NCBI RefSeq assembly: GCF_000717335.1
Contig: NZ_JNYZ01000002.1
Span: forward strand, 267,394 to 331,393
Length of the DNA stretch: 64,000 bases
Direction: 5' to 3'
DNA from: Amycolatopsis jejuensis
GTDB taxonomy: Bacteria; Actinomycetota; Actinomycetes; Mycobacteriales; Pseudonocardiaceae
Part shown: in pieces, positions 1 through 7,214 of the stretch
How positions within the stretch are numbered: position 1 is the first letter of the stretch
Layout: each line of letters starts with the position of its first letter
Notes under the pieces: generated by a model
Told to the model about the DNA's origin: nothing
The model's database searches: none
What the model saw: the letters and a program-made list of their open reading frames with translations, nothing else
Program-made: the position numbers and the translations under genes

Positions 1-135
1 CGTCGGCGATCGCGCGATTCTCGTCGCGAGCCTTACCCGCCCGGCCGATGCCGCCGGGCCGGAGGACGGCGGCCGATCTGCTCACCGCTCCGTGCCACTG
101 TCGCGAGCGGGGAAAGCCGACACCCGCGGCCGTGG
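1..135. other. left edge, no gene assigned
   Basis: This is GC-rich sequence downstream of the first gene. The + strand frame starting at base 2 is open until a stop inside the AraC gene, but the translation is not recognisable and the piece is too short to assign. No hairpin terminator is evident. Confidence 0.4.
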
Positions 136-1071
136 TCAGGCTGGTTCGCGGAGGCGGTAGTGCTGCGGGCTCCGGCCGTACTCGCGTTTGAAGGCGGCGC
201 TGAGCGCGAACGGGCTGCGGTAGCCGACTTGGCGGGCGATCGCGCCGAGGGTCGCGTCGGGGTGCTGGCGCAGGAGGTCGGCGGCGAGGGCGAGGCGCCA
301 GGTCGCCAGGTAGGTCATCGGGGGTTCGCCGACGGCTTCGGTGAACCGGCGGGCCAGTGCGGCGCGGGACACGCCGGTCGCGGTGGCGAGGCCGGCGACG
401 GTCCACGGGTGGTCCGGCTGGTCCTGCAGGAGCCGGAGTGCGTGCCCGGCCACCGGGTCGCCGTGGGCGCGGTACCAGGCGGGCGCGGCGGGGCGGTCGA
501 GCCATTCGCGCAGGACGGTGACCAGCAGGAGGTCCAGCAGGCGGTCGAGGATGGCTTCCTGTCCGGGGACGTCGCGTTCGATTTCCGCGGCCAGCAGGCC
601 GACGAGCGGGCTCGGCTCGGGTTCGGCGCGGAAGGTGACCACTGCCGGGACCGCGGCGAGCAGGCGGCGGGACACCTCGCCGACCGCCGGGTACGTACCG
701 GTGAGCAGCACGGTCGGGCCGTCGGTGGCGGCGCCCCAGGTCCGGACGCCGAGGTCGGTCAGGTCGGTGAGGTGCCCGCCGTCCGGGGTGACGCACGCTT
801 GGCCGGGGCGGATGATCGCCTGCGGCGGTGTGGCCGGATCGTCGGCGACCAGGTACGGCTCGGGTCCGCGGACGACGGCGACGTCGCCGGTGTCGAGCCG
901 CGTCGCGGTACCGCTGTCGGGGACGAGCCACGCGTCACCGCGGACGACGGCGACCACGGTGAGCGGTGCCTCGTCCTCGATGCGCAGTGACCACGGCGGC
1001 TGCAGGACGGAACGCAGCAGGAACGCGCCGTGCGCGCGGGGGCCTTCGAGCAACGCGGTGAGCGGGTCCAC
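136..1071 (-). CDS. AraC-family transcriptional regulator with N-terminal cupin domain
   Basis: This is a DNA-binding regulator of about 311 residues. The N-terminal half (about 1-190) is the cupin type found in AraC proteins that sense small molecules; it has alternating strands and the run RLDTGDVAVVRGP. The C-terminal 100 residues carry two helix-turn-helix motifs, around WTVAGLATATGVSRAALARR and LGAIARQVGYRSPFALSAAF, and end in the family signature EYGRSPQHYR. I chose the GTG at 1071 because the protein starts with the usual first strand of the cupin (VDPLTALLEGPRAHGAF); upstream sequence in the same frame is not protein-like. The neighbouring hydrolase-like gene starts 880 bp further upstream on the same strand and may be co-transcribed. 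The ligand is unknown. The family call is firm; the target genes are not visible. Confidence 0.88.
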   Translation of the reverse strand: MDPLTALLEGPRAHGAFLLRSVLQPPWSLRIEDEAPLTVVAVVRGDAWLVPDSGTATRLDTGDVAVVRGPEPYLVADDPATPPQAIIRPGQACVTPDGGHLTDLTDLGVRTWGAATDGPTVLLTGTYPAVGEVSRRLLAAVPAVVTFRAEPEPSPLVGLLAAEIERDVPGQEAILDRLLDLLLVTVLREWLDRPAAPAWYRAHGDPVAGHALRLLQDQPDHPWTVAGLATATGVSRAALARRFTEAVGEPPMTYLATWRLALAADLLRQHPDATLGAIARQVGYRSPFALSAAFKREYGRSPQHYRLREPA

Positions 1072-1105
1072 CGCCCGAGAGTAGCGCTGTGGCAAGGAAA
1101 AACGG

Positions 1106-1951
1106 TCACGGTGCGAGCATCGCTGCGGCGACTTCGCCGGCGGCGGCGTCGGGAATCGCGCTTGCGGCTCCCTCGAGGACGAGCAGGCGTGCATCGGGGA
1201 TTTCGCGGGCAAGCGCTTCGCCGTTGCCGACGGGGAAGAACACGTCGTGCCGTCCGTGCACGACGAGGGTCGGGATCGCGAGCTCGGGCAGCCGTTCCCG
1301 CCAGCGCGGCGTGCAGTCGAGCTTGGCGAAGACCATGCCGAGCTGGTTGGCCATCTGGACGTCGGCGGTGGTGCCGGGAGTGCGATCGAAGATGCGCGCG
1401 GCGATGGAGCGGGCGGCGTCCGGGTCATTCCCGAGGATTTCCGCACCGGCCGCGGCACGATCGGCAACGGCGGCGCGGTCCGACCACCGCGGCATCGGCA
1501 GGGCGAAGAGTTTCTTCATCGCGGACGGGTCATGGTCGGGCAGGTCCGCGTCGACCCGGCCAGGCGCGACGGGCCGCGTCGCCACGAGGGTGAGCCGGGA
1601 AAATGCGGTGGGATGATCGAGGGCGGCGACCTGCGCGACCATCCCGCCGACGCCGATGCCGGCCAGGTGCGCGGGCCGGGCGTCGAGTTCGCGGGCGAGC
1701 GCGGCGGCGTCGGCGGCCAGATCGCGGAGCGTGTAGCCCGGGGCGCTCGGGTCGATTGTGGTCGAGGTTCCGGCGTCGCGGAGGTCGTAGCGCACGACGT
1801 GCCGTCCGCCGCGGGCGAGTTCTTCACAGAGTGCGTCCGGCCACGAGAGCATGGTGGTGCCGCCGGCGAGCAGCACGAGGGGAGCAGCGGGGTCGCCGAA
1901 ATGCTCGACGCCGAGCTGCACGTCGTCGGAGATGCGGACTGGGGAGTTCAC
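1106..1951 (-). CDS. alpha/beta hydrolase-fold protein lacking nucleophile and catalytic His (likely pseudoenzyme)
   Basis: The 281-residue protein has the fold and length of RdmC/proline-iminopeptidase-like hydrolases: an early strand PLVLLAGG, VVRYDLRDAGTS after it, and a late acid strand IPTLVVHGRHD. The nucleophile elbow, normally G-x-S-x-G-G, reads GIGVGG (about 98-103), with Gly at position 100 where the serine belongs. The loop that should carry the catalytic His (normally like GMGHD) reads EGAASAIPDA. The acid strand is intact. Two of three catalytic residues are therefore missing although the rest of the fold is conserved, so the protein probably binds a ligand or partner rather than hydrolysing an ester. 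The frame is intact throughout. It lies 34 bp upstream of the AraC gene on the same strand, so a sensory or regulatory link is possible, but that is inference. Confidence 0.82.
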   Translation of the reverse strand: MNSPVRISDDVQLGVEHFGDPAAPLVLLAGGTTMLSWPDALCEELARGGRHVVRYDLRDAGTSTTIDPSAPGYTLRDLAADAAALARELDARPAHLAGIGVGGMVAQVAALDHPTAFSRLTLVATRPVAPGRVDADLPDHDPSAMKKLFALPMPRWSDRAAVADRAAAGAEILGNDPDAARSIAARIFDRTPGTTADVQMANQLGMVFAKLDCTPRWRERLPELAIPTLVVHGRHDVFFPVGNGEALAREIPDARLLVLEGAASAIPDAAAGEVAAAMLAP

Positions 1952-2088
1952 GGGTTACCTCCAGGTGAGACGGTCACGCATGGTTTCGAGTGGATAAGCG
2001 ATGGATCGTCTCGGGTTGAGCGGGTTGACTGGGTTTCCTTCGGATGGGATGCCGGATCGGATTCGGGATCGGGTGGAGGGCAGGGGCG

Positions 2089-2565
2089 ATGGGAATCTTT
2101 TCGGACGTGGTCCTGGTGGCGGCGGTGCTCGCGGCGGGCTTGATCGCGGGGTTGTTCTACGCGTACACGGTGTCGGTGATGCCGGGCCTGGCCCGCGCCG
2201 ACGACCGCACGTTCGTGACCGCAATGCGCGGCATCAATATCGCGATCCTGAACGGCCGGTTCATGCTCTCCTTCCTGGGCGCACCGTTACTTGCCGTCGC
2301 CGCCGTCGTGCTGCATCTGGTCACGGACGGCGCGGGCGGGTTGCCGTGGCTGGTCGCGGGTGCCGTGCTGCTGGTGGCAATGCTGGTGGTGACGGGAGCG
2401 ATCAACGTGCCGATGAACAACGCCCTCGACCAGGACACCGCCGACTTCACCACGCTGCGCACGAGGTTCGAGAAGCGGTGGGTGCGCTGGAACACCGCCC
2501 GGACGGTGCTGTGCACCGCCGGTTTCGGCTGCCTGGTGGGGGCACTGCTGACCAGGGCTGCCTGA
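2089..2565 (+). CDS. DUF1772-family membrane protein (anthrone-oxygenase-like)
   Basis: This is a 158-residue integral membrane protein with four predicted hydrophobic helices: near the N-terminus (VVLVAAVLAAGLIAGLFYAY), FLGAPLLAVAAVVLHLV, WLVAGAVLLVAMLVV, and a last one at LCTAGFGCLVGALL. The motif INVPMNNAL followed by W-x-x-x-N-x-x-R is typical of DUF1772. Some family members are cofactor-free anthrone oxygenases, but most are uncharacterised and no substrate can be read here. The ATG at 2089 is preceded by a strong GGAGGG-type ribosome site; an upstream in-frame ATG at 2044 would add a non-hydrophobic 15 residues and has no ribosome site. It is transcribed divergently from the hydrolase-like gene. 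Confidence 0.8.
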   Translation: MGIFSDVVLVAAVLAAGLIAGLFYAYTVSVMPGLARADDRTFVTAMRGINIAILNGRFMLSFLGAPLLAVAAVVLHLVTDGAGGLPWLVAGAVLLVAMLVVTGAINVPMNNALDQDTADFTTLRTRFEKRWVRWNTARTVLCTAGFGCLVGALLTRAA

Positions 2566-3311
2566 CCGGCGCAACCTCGGCGGTGGGCGCGGGACGGTGG
2601 AGTGACCAACGGCCGCCCTGGGCACGCGCCCTCGGTAGGGCTGGCGACCCGGGTGCGACCAAGGCAGGCGCTGCAGTTGCGGGCCAACCCTGGACTCGAC
2701 CGAGGTCGGACACTGCAGCAGCGAGCGATCGGGCGACCGTGGTCGAATCCTGCAGCAGCGGGCGGTCAACCAGGCGCGACCGGGTCAACCGGGTCAACCG
2801 GGGTCGACCAGGCGCGACCGGGTCTACCGGGGTCGAACGCCGCCGTCGCGGGCGACCAAACCGGGGTCGAACGCCGCAGCAGCAACCACCGGGTCCGACG
2901 AAGGTCGAACGCCGCCACAGCGGCGACCAACCGGGTGCGACCGCCGTTGAACGATGCAGCAACCGGCGTTCAAAACTGCGTGCGACGAAGGCCGGACACC
3001 GCAACAACCGGCGGCCGAACCCGGGCCCGAAGCCGTACCTAGGAGCACACCCAGGAGCACGCGGTCGCCCGCGCCGTAGCCGGGTCGCCAACGGGCGCCT
3101 CCTCCGGGCGCTCCTCCGACCGCCTTCAAGCGCGACCGAGCCCCATCGTGGTGACAGGCAACCAACCCGGGCCATCACCCGCGTTCCCCGCCACCGCTCG
3201 CCAGCCCAGCCCGCCAGCCCAGCCCGCCAGCCAAACCGCACTGCCACCCCGGACGCACTGCCACCCCGGACGCACTGCCGCACCGTCGCGCTGGCAAAGC
3301 CGGAGCGAGCG
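2566..3311. repeat. gene-free low-complexity repeat island 1
   Basis: About 745 bp without a convincing gene. Between roughly 2680 and 3020 short motifs recur in degenerate form: GGTCGAACGCCGC appears three times, GACCGGGTCAACC-like strings repeat, and CAGCAGC-type runs are interspersed. Around 3180-3290 the sequence changes to CCAGCCCGCCAG and ACCCCGGACGCACTGCC repeats. All six frames stay open for long stretches because of composition, not coding. No promoter or terminator could be identified. Three similar islands occur elsewhere in the window. Confidence 0.6.
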
Positions 3312-3800
3312 TCAGTCGGCCAGCCGGAAGCACAGGTCGGTGTCCCAGTTCCTCGCGTCGGGTTCCTCTCTTGGGTCGGTGCGGTACACCTCCAGCCGCG
3401 CGGTCCAGTGTTCTCCGTCGGACTTCGTGGTGCGATCCCAGCGCACTCCTTCCTTTTCGCCCCACGCGAGGAGGTCCGCGGTGGCCGCGAACAGCCCGTC
3501 GGGGGTGCCGCGGTGGGTGGCGATGGCGTACTTGCCGCCGGGTACGACGTCGTCGAAGTAGTCGCCGCCCAGGCGTGCCGGGGCGGCGACCGGTACGCCT
3601 GCCTCGACGGTGATCGTCGCCATGCCCGGCGCGAGCACCAGGTAGCGCAGGAACGGCGCGTCCGCGGGCTGGATGCCGCGGCCGGCGAGCTCACCGATGA
3701 TGGCGGCGATCCGGTGGGCCACTTCGGGCATCGTGTCGAACCGGATCGTGGCGCGGTAGCCGACGTACGGTTGCTCGGCTCTGTCCACAATGGATGGCAT
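3312..3800 (-). CDS. GyrI-like / effector-binding domain protein
   Basis: This 162-residue stand-alone protein resembles the small-molecule binding module found fused to AraC and MerR activators (GyrI-like, AraC_E_bind). It shows the two-repeat pattern: an N-terminal strand-helix (YVGYRATIRFDTMPEVAHRI) and a C-terminal repeat ending in the strand WTARLEVYRTDPREEPD. The central strand GGKYAIATHRGTPDGLFAA matches the usual family GxYAxxxHxGxxxxL pattern. It has no DNA-binding domain. It is the last gene of the ECF operon: the DGPF gene stops 25 bp upstream and a purine-rich ribosome site lies between them. Small-molecule sensing for the operon is a reasonable guess, not shown. Confidence 0.8.
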   Translation of the reverse strand: MPSIVDRAEQPYVGYRATIRFDTMPEVAHRIAAIIGELAGRGIQPADAPFLRYLVLAPGMATITVEAGVPVAAPARLGGDYFDDVVPGGKYAIATHRGTPDGLFAATADLLAWGEKEGVRWDRTTKSDGEHWTARLEVYRTDPREEPDARNWDTDLCFRLAD

Positions 3801-3825
3801 GACTTTCCTTTCGGGAGAAGGGGTT

Positions 3826-4146
3826 TCAGCCGAGCAGCGGCCGGACCTCGATGGTGCCGTACGTGGCGGCGGGGTGCCGGGAAGCGTGTTCCACAGCTTC
3901 GTCGAGATCGGCGCATTCGAGCACGACGTAGCCGCCGATCTGGTCCTTCGTCTCGGCGAACGGCCCGTCGCTGAGGAGGACGTCGCCGTCGCGGACGCGC
4001 ACGGTGGTGGCCGTGGAGGGCGGGTGCAGGCCGCCTCCGCCGATCAGGACGCCGCGTTCCAGCAGGTCCTCGGACCACCCTTCGCAGCCCGCGGTCTTCT
4101 GCTCCTCGGTGGGTTCGGGACCGGCGATCATCAGCAGGTAACGCAT
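3826..4146 (-). CDS. YCII/DGPF-family protein of ECF42 operon
   Basis: This is a 106-residue YCII-fold protein. It starts MRYLLMIAGPEP and contains the eponymous DGPFAET motif of the DGPF family around residues 63-69, followed by KDQIGGYVVLECADLDEA. Proteins of this type are the standard genomic partners of ECF42 sigma factors; their biochemical role is not settled. The start codon overlaps the stop of the upstream hydrolase gene by one base (TGATG at 4148-4144), so translation is probably coupled. The start is fixed by that overlap and by the family's conserved first residues. Confidence 0.92.
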   Translation of the reverse strand: MRYLLMIAGPEPTEEQKTAGCEGWSEDLLERGVLIGGGGLHPPSTATTVRVRDGDVLLSDGPFAETKDQIGGYVVLECADLDEAVEHASRHPAATYGTIEVRPLLG

Positions 4147-4985
4147 CACTTCTCCTGGTCTTGGGCATCTTGTACATCTTGGTCGAGGATTTCGGTGAGC
4201 CGGGCGGCAAACGGCCCCGGTTCGCCGGAGAACCCGCCGTGGTCGCCGGGAAACTGGACAGGCTCGCCGCCGAGCGCGTGGGCCAGCCCGACCCCAGCAG
4301 TGTGTGCCGGAGTTCCGGCCGCAGTCCCGACCGCGACGACGATCCGCGTGGCCGACGCGGTGAGCGCGCCGAGATCGGGTTCCCACGCTCCGATGTCGGG
4401 CATGAGCCGGCTGAAGAACAGCTCGAAGTTGCTGCGCATCCGCTTGCCCTGCTCGATTTCCGCGGGAGTCGGTTCCGCGGCGGCGGGTTCCGCGGGCGGG
4501 GGCTCGAACCCGGACGCCCCGAGGAATGCCGCCAGCGCCGCATCGACGCCCTGCTCGCGGTGGATTGCCGGGATGTCCGGGTAGTCACCGAGCAGTTCGC
4601 CCAGGTAACGGCTCACCGGCGGCTCGTGCGCGACCAGCGTGCGCACCACGCCCGGGTACCGGATCGTGTGCTCCAGCATGGTGATTGCACCGCCGCTGTT
4701 CGCGAACACCGACACCGGTCCACCGCCGAGCTCGGTGAGCAGCCGCTGCACGTCCTCGGCGTGCTGGCCGACGAGATCGGGGCCGGGGTCGCCGGTGATC
4801 GGGCTCCGGGAAATGCCGCGCGGATCGAAGGTGACCACCGTGTGGCGGCCGGCGAGCAGTGGCCGCAGTGCGGTGAAGGCGGTGGCGTCCGCAGGCCCGC
4901 CGGGGACGAGCAGGAGCAGCGGCCCGGCGCCTGCCACGTCGTAGTGGATCTCCGCACCGGGTACGCGCAGTGTCTTGGTGATCAT
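4146..4985 (-). CDS. alpha/beta hydrolase of ECF42 operon
   Basis: This 279-residue hydrolase has an intact triad layout. The oxyanion region is LLLVPGGPAD, the nucleophile elbow is FANSGGA with Ser97, and a C-terminal His sits in FPGDHGGFSGEP. Such proteins cleave small esters, amides or epoxides; the substrate cannot be told. The ATG (4985-4983) lies inside the stop of the sigma gene (ATGA overlap, 4982-4985), and its own stop overlaps the next start by one base. It is therefore the middle gene of a tightly coupled sigma-hydrolase-DGPF unit. A 12-bp sequence shared with the sigma promoter region lies 37 bp upstream, inside the sigma coding sequence. Confidence 0.88.
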   Translation of the reverse strand: MITKTLRVPGAEIHYDVAGAGPLLLLVPGGPADATAFTALRPLLAGRHTVVTFDPRGISRSPITGDPGPDLVGQHAEDVQRLLTELGGGPVSVFANSGGAITMLEHTIRYPGVVRTLVAHEPPVSRYLGELLGDYPDIPAIHREQGVDAALAAFLGASGFEPPPAEPAAAEPTPAEIEQGKRMRSNFELFFSRLMPDIGAWEPDLGALTASATRIVVAVGTAAGTPAHTAGVGLAHALGGEPVQFPGDHGGFSGEPGPFAARLTEILDQDVQDAQDQEK

Positions 4986-6289
4986 GACTGTCCTTCCGGG
5001 ATTCGAGCCGGTTCGTCCACTCGACGAACGGGTGGCGCCGGAACAGACACCCCGTGCGGAGAAATTTCCGCGAGCCGTCGCCGCAGGTAGCTCCGCTCGG
5101 CTCCGGTGCGGGCGAGTTCGAGCGCCTCGGTGTACGCGACCTGCGCTTCTGTGCTGCGGCCGAGGCGGCGGAGGAAGTCGGCACGGGTCGCGGGCAGGAG
5201 GTGGTACCCCACCAGCTCCCCGGCCACTCGGTCGGCCAGCTCGAGCCCGGCTTCGGGCCCGAAAGCCATTCCGACGGCCACCGCCCGGTTCAGCTCCACC
5301 ACCGGTCCCGGCCGGAACCGCAGCAGCTGGGCGTACAAACCGGCGATCTGTGCCCAGTCGGTGTCCTCGGCGCGCACCGCGGTGGCATGACACGCGGCGA
5401 TGGCGGCCTGCACCTGGTACGGCCCTGGACTGCGACGTCGCAACACATTTTCGAGCAGCGTGGTGCCTTCGGTGATCGCGGCGGTGTCCCAGCGACCGCG
5501 ATCCTGTTCTTCGAGCGGCACCAGCTCGCCATCGGGACCGCTGCGCGTGCCGCGGCGAGCGTGTTGCAGAAGCAGCAGCGAAAGGAGCCCCACGGCCTCG
5601 GGCTCGTCCGGCATCAGCGTGACCAGCACCCGGGCCAGCCGGATGGCCTCGCTCGCCAGGTCGGGCCGCTGAAGGTCGTCGCCCTCGCTGGCCGAGTACC
5701 CCTCGTTGAACAGCAGATACAGCACCCCGAGCACAGCGGCGGTGCGCTCGGGCAGCAGGTGCGCAGGCGGTACTCGGTACGGGATACCCGCGGCACGGAT
5801 CTTGCGTTTCACCCGGACGAGGCGTTGCGACATCGTCGATTCCGACACGAGGAACGCGCGGGCGATCTCTGCGGTGCTGAGGCCGAGCAGCGTGCGCAAT
5901 GCGAGCGCAACCTGCGCCTCCACCGCGAGCGCAGGGTGACAGCAGGTGAAGATCAGCCGGAGCCGGTCGTCGTGCACTCCGCTTTCGTCAGGGTCGGGTG
6001 GGTTCGGGGTCATGCGCGCGGCCTCCTTGAGCTTGCCCGCTCCCGTGGCTTCGCGCCGAATCCGGTCGACTGCGCGGTTACGGGCGGCGGTAGTGAGCCA
6101 GGCACCCGGGCGAGCGGGAATGCCGTCCCGCGACCAGGTGCGCACCGCGAGCGCGAACGCGTCCTGAGCGCATTCCTCCGCGAGATCCCAGTCGCCGGTG
6201 ACCCGGATGAGGGTGGCCACGACCGCGCCCCACTCATCACGGAACGCCTGCGCGACTGCGGCGTCCACCGCGTCGTTCTGCCCGGTCAC
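4982..6289 (-). CDS. ECF42-type RNA polymerase sigma factor with C-terminal TPR-like extension
   Basis: This 435-residue extracytoplasmic-function sigma factor has region 2 at about 10-75 (DWDLAEECAQDAFALAVRTW), region 4 at about 115-165 (LRTLLGLSTAEIARAFLVSESTMSQRL), and a C-terminal extension of about 260 residues containing NEGYSAS and helical repeats ending in ALELARTGAERSYLRRRL. This architecture and the DGPF gene downstream identify the ECF42 group, whose activity is thought to be governed by the C-terminal domain because no anti-sigma gene is present; none is seen here. The GTG at 6289 is preceded by AGGAGGGAG. The gene shares 4 bp with the hydrolase start. A TetR gene ends 86 bp upstream. 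Confidence 0.92.
   Translation of the reverse strand: MTGQNDAVDAAVAQAFRDEWGAVVATLIRVTGDWDLAEECAQDAFALAVRTWSRDGIPARPGAWLTTAARNRAVDRIRREATGAGKLKEAARMTPNPPDPDESGVHDDRLRLIFTCCHPALAVEAQVALALRTLLGLSTAEIARAFLVSESTMSQRLVRVKRKIRAAGIPYRVPPAHLLPERTAAVLGVLYLLFNEGYSASEGDDLQRPDLASEAIRLARVLVTLMPDEPEAVGLLSLLLLQHARRGTRSGPDGELVPLEEQDRGRWDTAAITEGTTLLENVLRRRSPGPYQVQAAIAACHATAVRAEDTDWAQIAGLYAQLLRFRPGPVVELNRAVAVGMAFGPEAGLELADRVAGELVGYHLLPATRADFLRRLGRSTEAQVAYTEALELARTGAERSYLRRRLAEISPHGVSVPAPPVRRVDEPARIPEGQS
5011..5033 (-). promoter_or_regulatory. inverted repeat and 12-mer shared with the sigma promoter region
   Basis: On the + strand a perfect inverted repeat GTTCGTC, five bases, GACGAAC spans 5011-5029. The 12-mer CGACGAACGGGT (5022-5033) recurs exactly at 6318-6329, also with TTCGT a few bases before it. 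The site lies within the sigma coding sequence, 37 bp upstream of the hydrolase start, so it may be an internal promoter or operator. Function is inferred only from the repeat and its position. Confidence 0.4.
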
Positions 6290-6305
6290 CCTGCGCTCCC
6301 TCCTC

Positions 6306-6329
6306 TTCGTACCCACCCGACGAACGGGT
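6306..6329 (-). promoter_or_regulatory. candidate control site upstream of ECF42 operon
   Basis: TTCGT, nine bases, then ACGAAC and GGGT; the 12-mer CGACGAACGGGT is identical to that at 5022-5033. It lies 17-40 bp before the sigma start codon, where a promoter or operator would be expected. Whether a sigma factor or a repressor reads it cannot be told. Confidence 0.4.
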
Positions 6330-6375
6330 ACGACCGAAACCGACCTCAGCACCGTAACCGGGACCACCGACACTT

Positions 6376-7125
6376 TCAGCGACCGGCAAGTTGCTCTATG
6401 CCATCGAGGATGCGTGCGAGCCCGAACCGGAAGTGGTGTTCGGGGTCCGACGACCCGCCGTAGGCCTGCCCGGCAGTGGTCCCGACGCGGCTCGCGCGCG
6501 GGAAGTGCACGGGGTCGGCGGCGGGGATTTCGGCCAGCACCGGGTAAGAGCGATCCCACCAGTCGACGTCGGACAGCCCGCTGCGGCGGGCTATGCGGGC
6601 GGAATCGAGCGAACCTCGCGCGGCACCCTCGACCAAGCCGTTGACCAGGCTGACGATCGCGTCGAGCTCGACGTCTCCGAGGTTCAGCTCGTCCATCGCG
6701 GCCAGTTCGCGTTCGTATTTGGCGAAGGAATGCGGACCCAGCGTCGGACGGCCGCGGGGGATTTCCAGGAGCCACGGATGCCGGTGGTAGAGCCACCACA
6801 GGTCCTGCGCGACCGCGGCCAGCCCGGCCCGCCAGCCCTCCGGCAGCTCGCCGGGGAGCTCGCCGTTGGCGTGGTCGACCATCAGTTCCAGTAGCTCGTC
6901 GCGCCCGGGAACGTAGGTGTAGAGCGACATCGTGGCCACACCAAGGTCGTCGGCGACCCGGCGCATGGTGACCGCGGCGAGGCCGTTGAGGTCGGCCAGC
7001 CGGACCGCCGTCGCGACGACGTGGGCGACGGTGAGCCGCGGTTTCGGCCCGCGCCGCGCCGGACCGGGCACGCCCCACAGCAGTTCGATGGTCCGGCGTG
7101 GATCTTCGGGCTCGTCTGTGCCCAT
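6376..7125 (-). CDS. TetR-family repressor with TetR_C-like ligand domain
   Basis: This 249-residue regulator has its helix-turn-helix at about 45-75 (VTMRRVADDLGVATMSLYTYVPGRDELLELM). The large C-terminal domain, running to a variable tail, is the tetracycline-repressor-like type found in actinomycete drug-sensing regulators. The ATG at 7125 follows GAGGAGCG. The divergent SNF2 gene starts 90 bp away. The shared intergenic region carries GTAC-rich repeats that could be its operator, so it may control itself and the helicase gene. The ligand is unknown. Confidence 0.88.
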   Translation of the reverse strand: MGTDEPEDPRRTIELLWGVPGPARRGPKPRLTVAHVVATAVRLADLNGLAAVTMRRVADDLGVATMSLYTYVPGRDELLELMVDHANGELPGELPEGWRAGLAAVAQDLWWLYHRHPWLLEIPRGRPTLGPHSFAKYERELAAMDELNLGDVELDAIVSLVNGLVEGAARGSLDSARIARRSGLSDVDWWDRSYPVLAEIPAADPVHFPRASRVGTTAGQAYGGSSDPEHHFRFGLARILDGIEQLAGR

Positions 7126-7136
7126 TTTCGCTCCTC

Positions 7137-7163
7137 GTACATGGTACAGAGTTTTCAGGTACA
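7137..7163. promoter_or_regulatory. candidate TetR operator in divergent intergenic region
   Basis: GTAC-ATG-GTAC palindrome (7137-7147), overlapping the first of two GGTACA direct repeats 15 bp apart (7143 and 7158). It sits between the divergently transcribed TetR and SNF2 genes, as is typical for a repressor site. Confidence 0.4.
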
Positions 7164-7214
7164 CTATCCCGGACGGAGCTGCCAGGGGAGGGCGGAGCGC
7201 TGAACAACGCAGTA

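Noticed and set aside
2447..4588. A 713-codon minus-strand open frame across repeat island 1 and the ECF operon genes
   Set aside because: It runs out of phase through three genes with recognisable domains and through low-complexity DNA; the translation has no domain.
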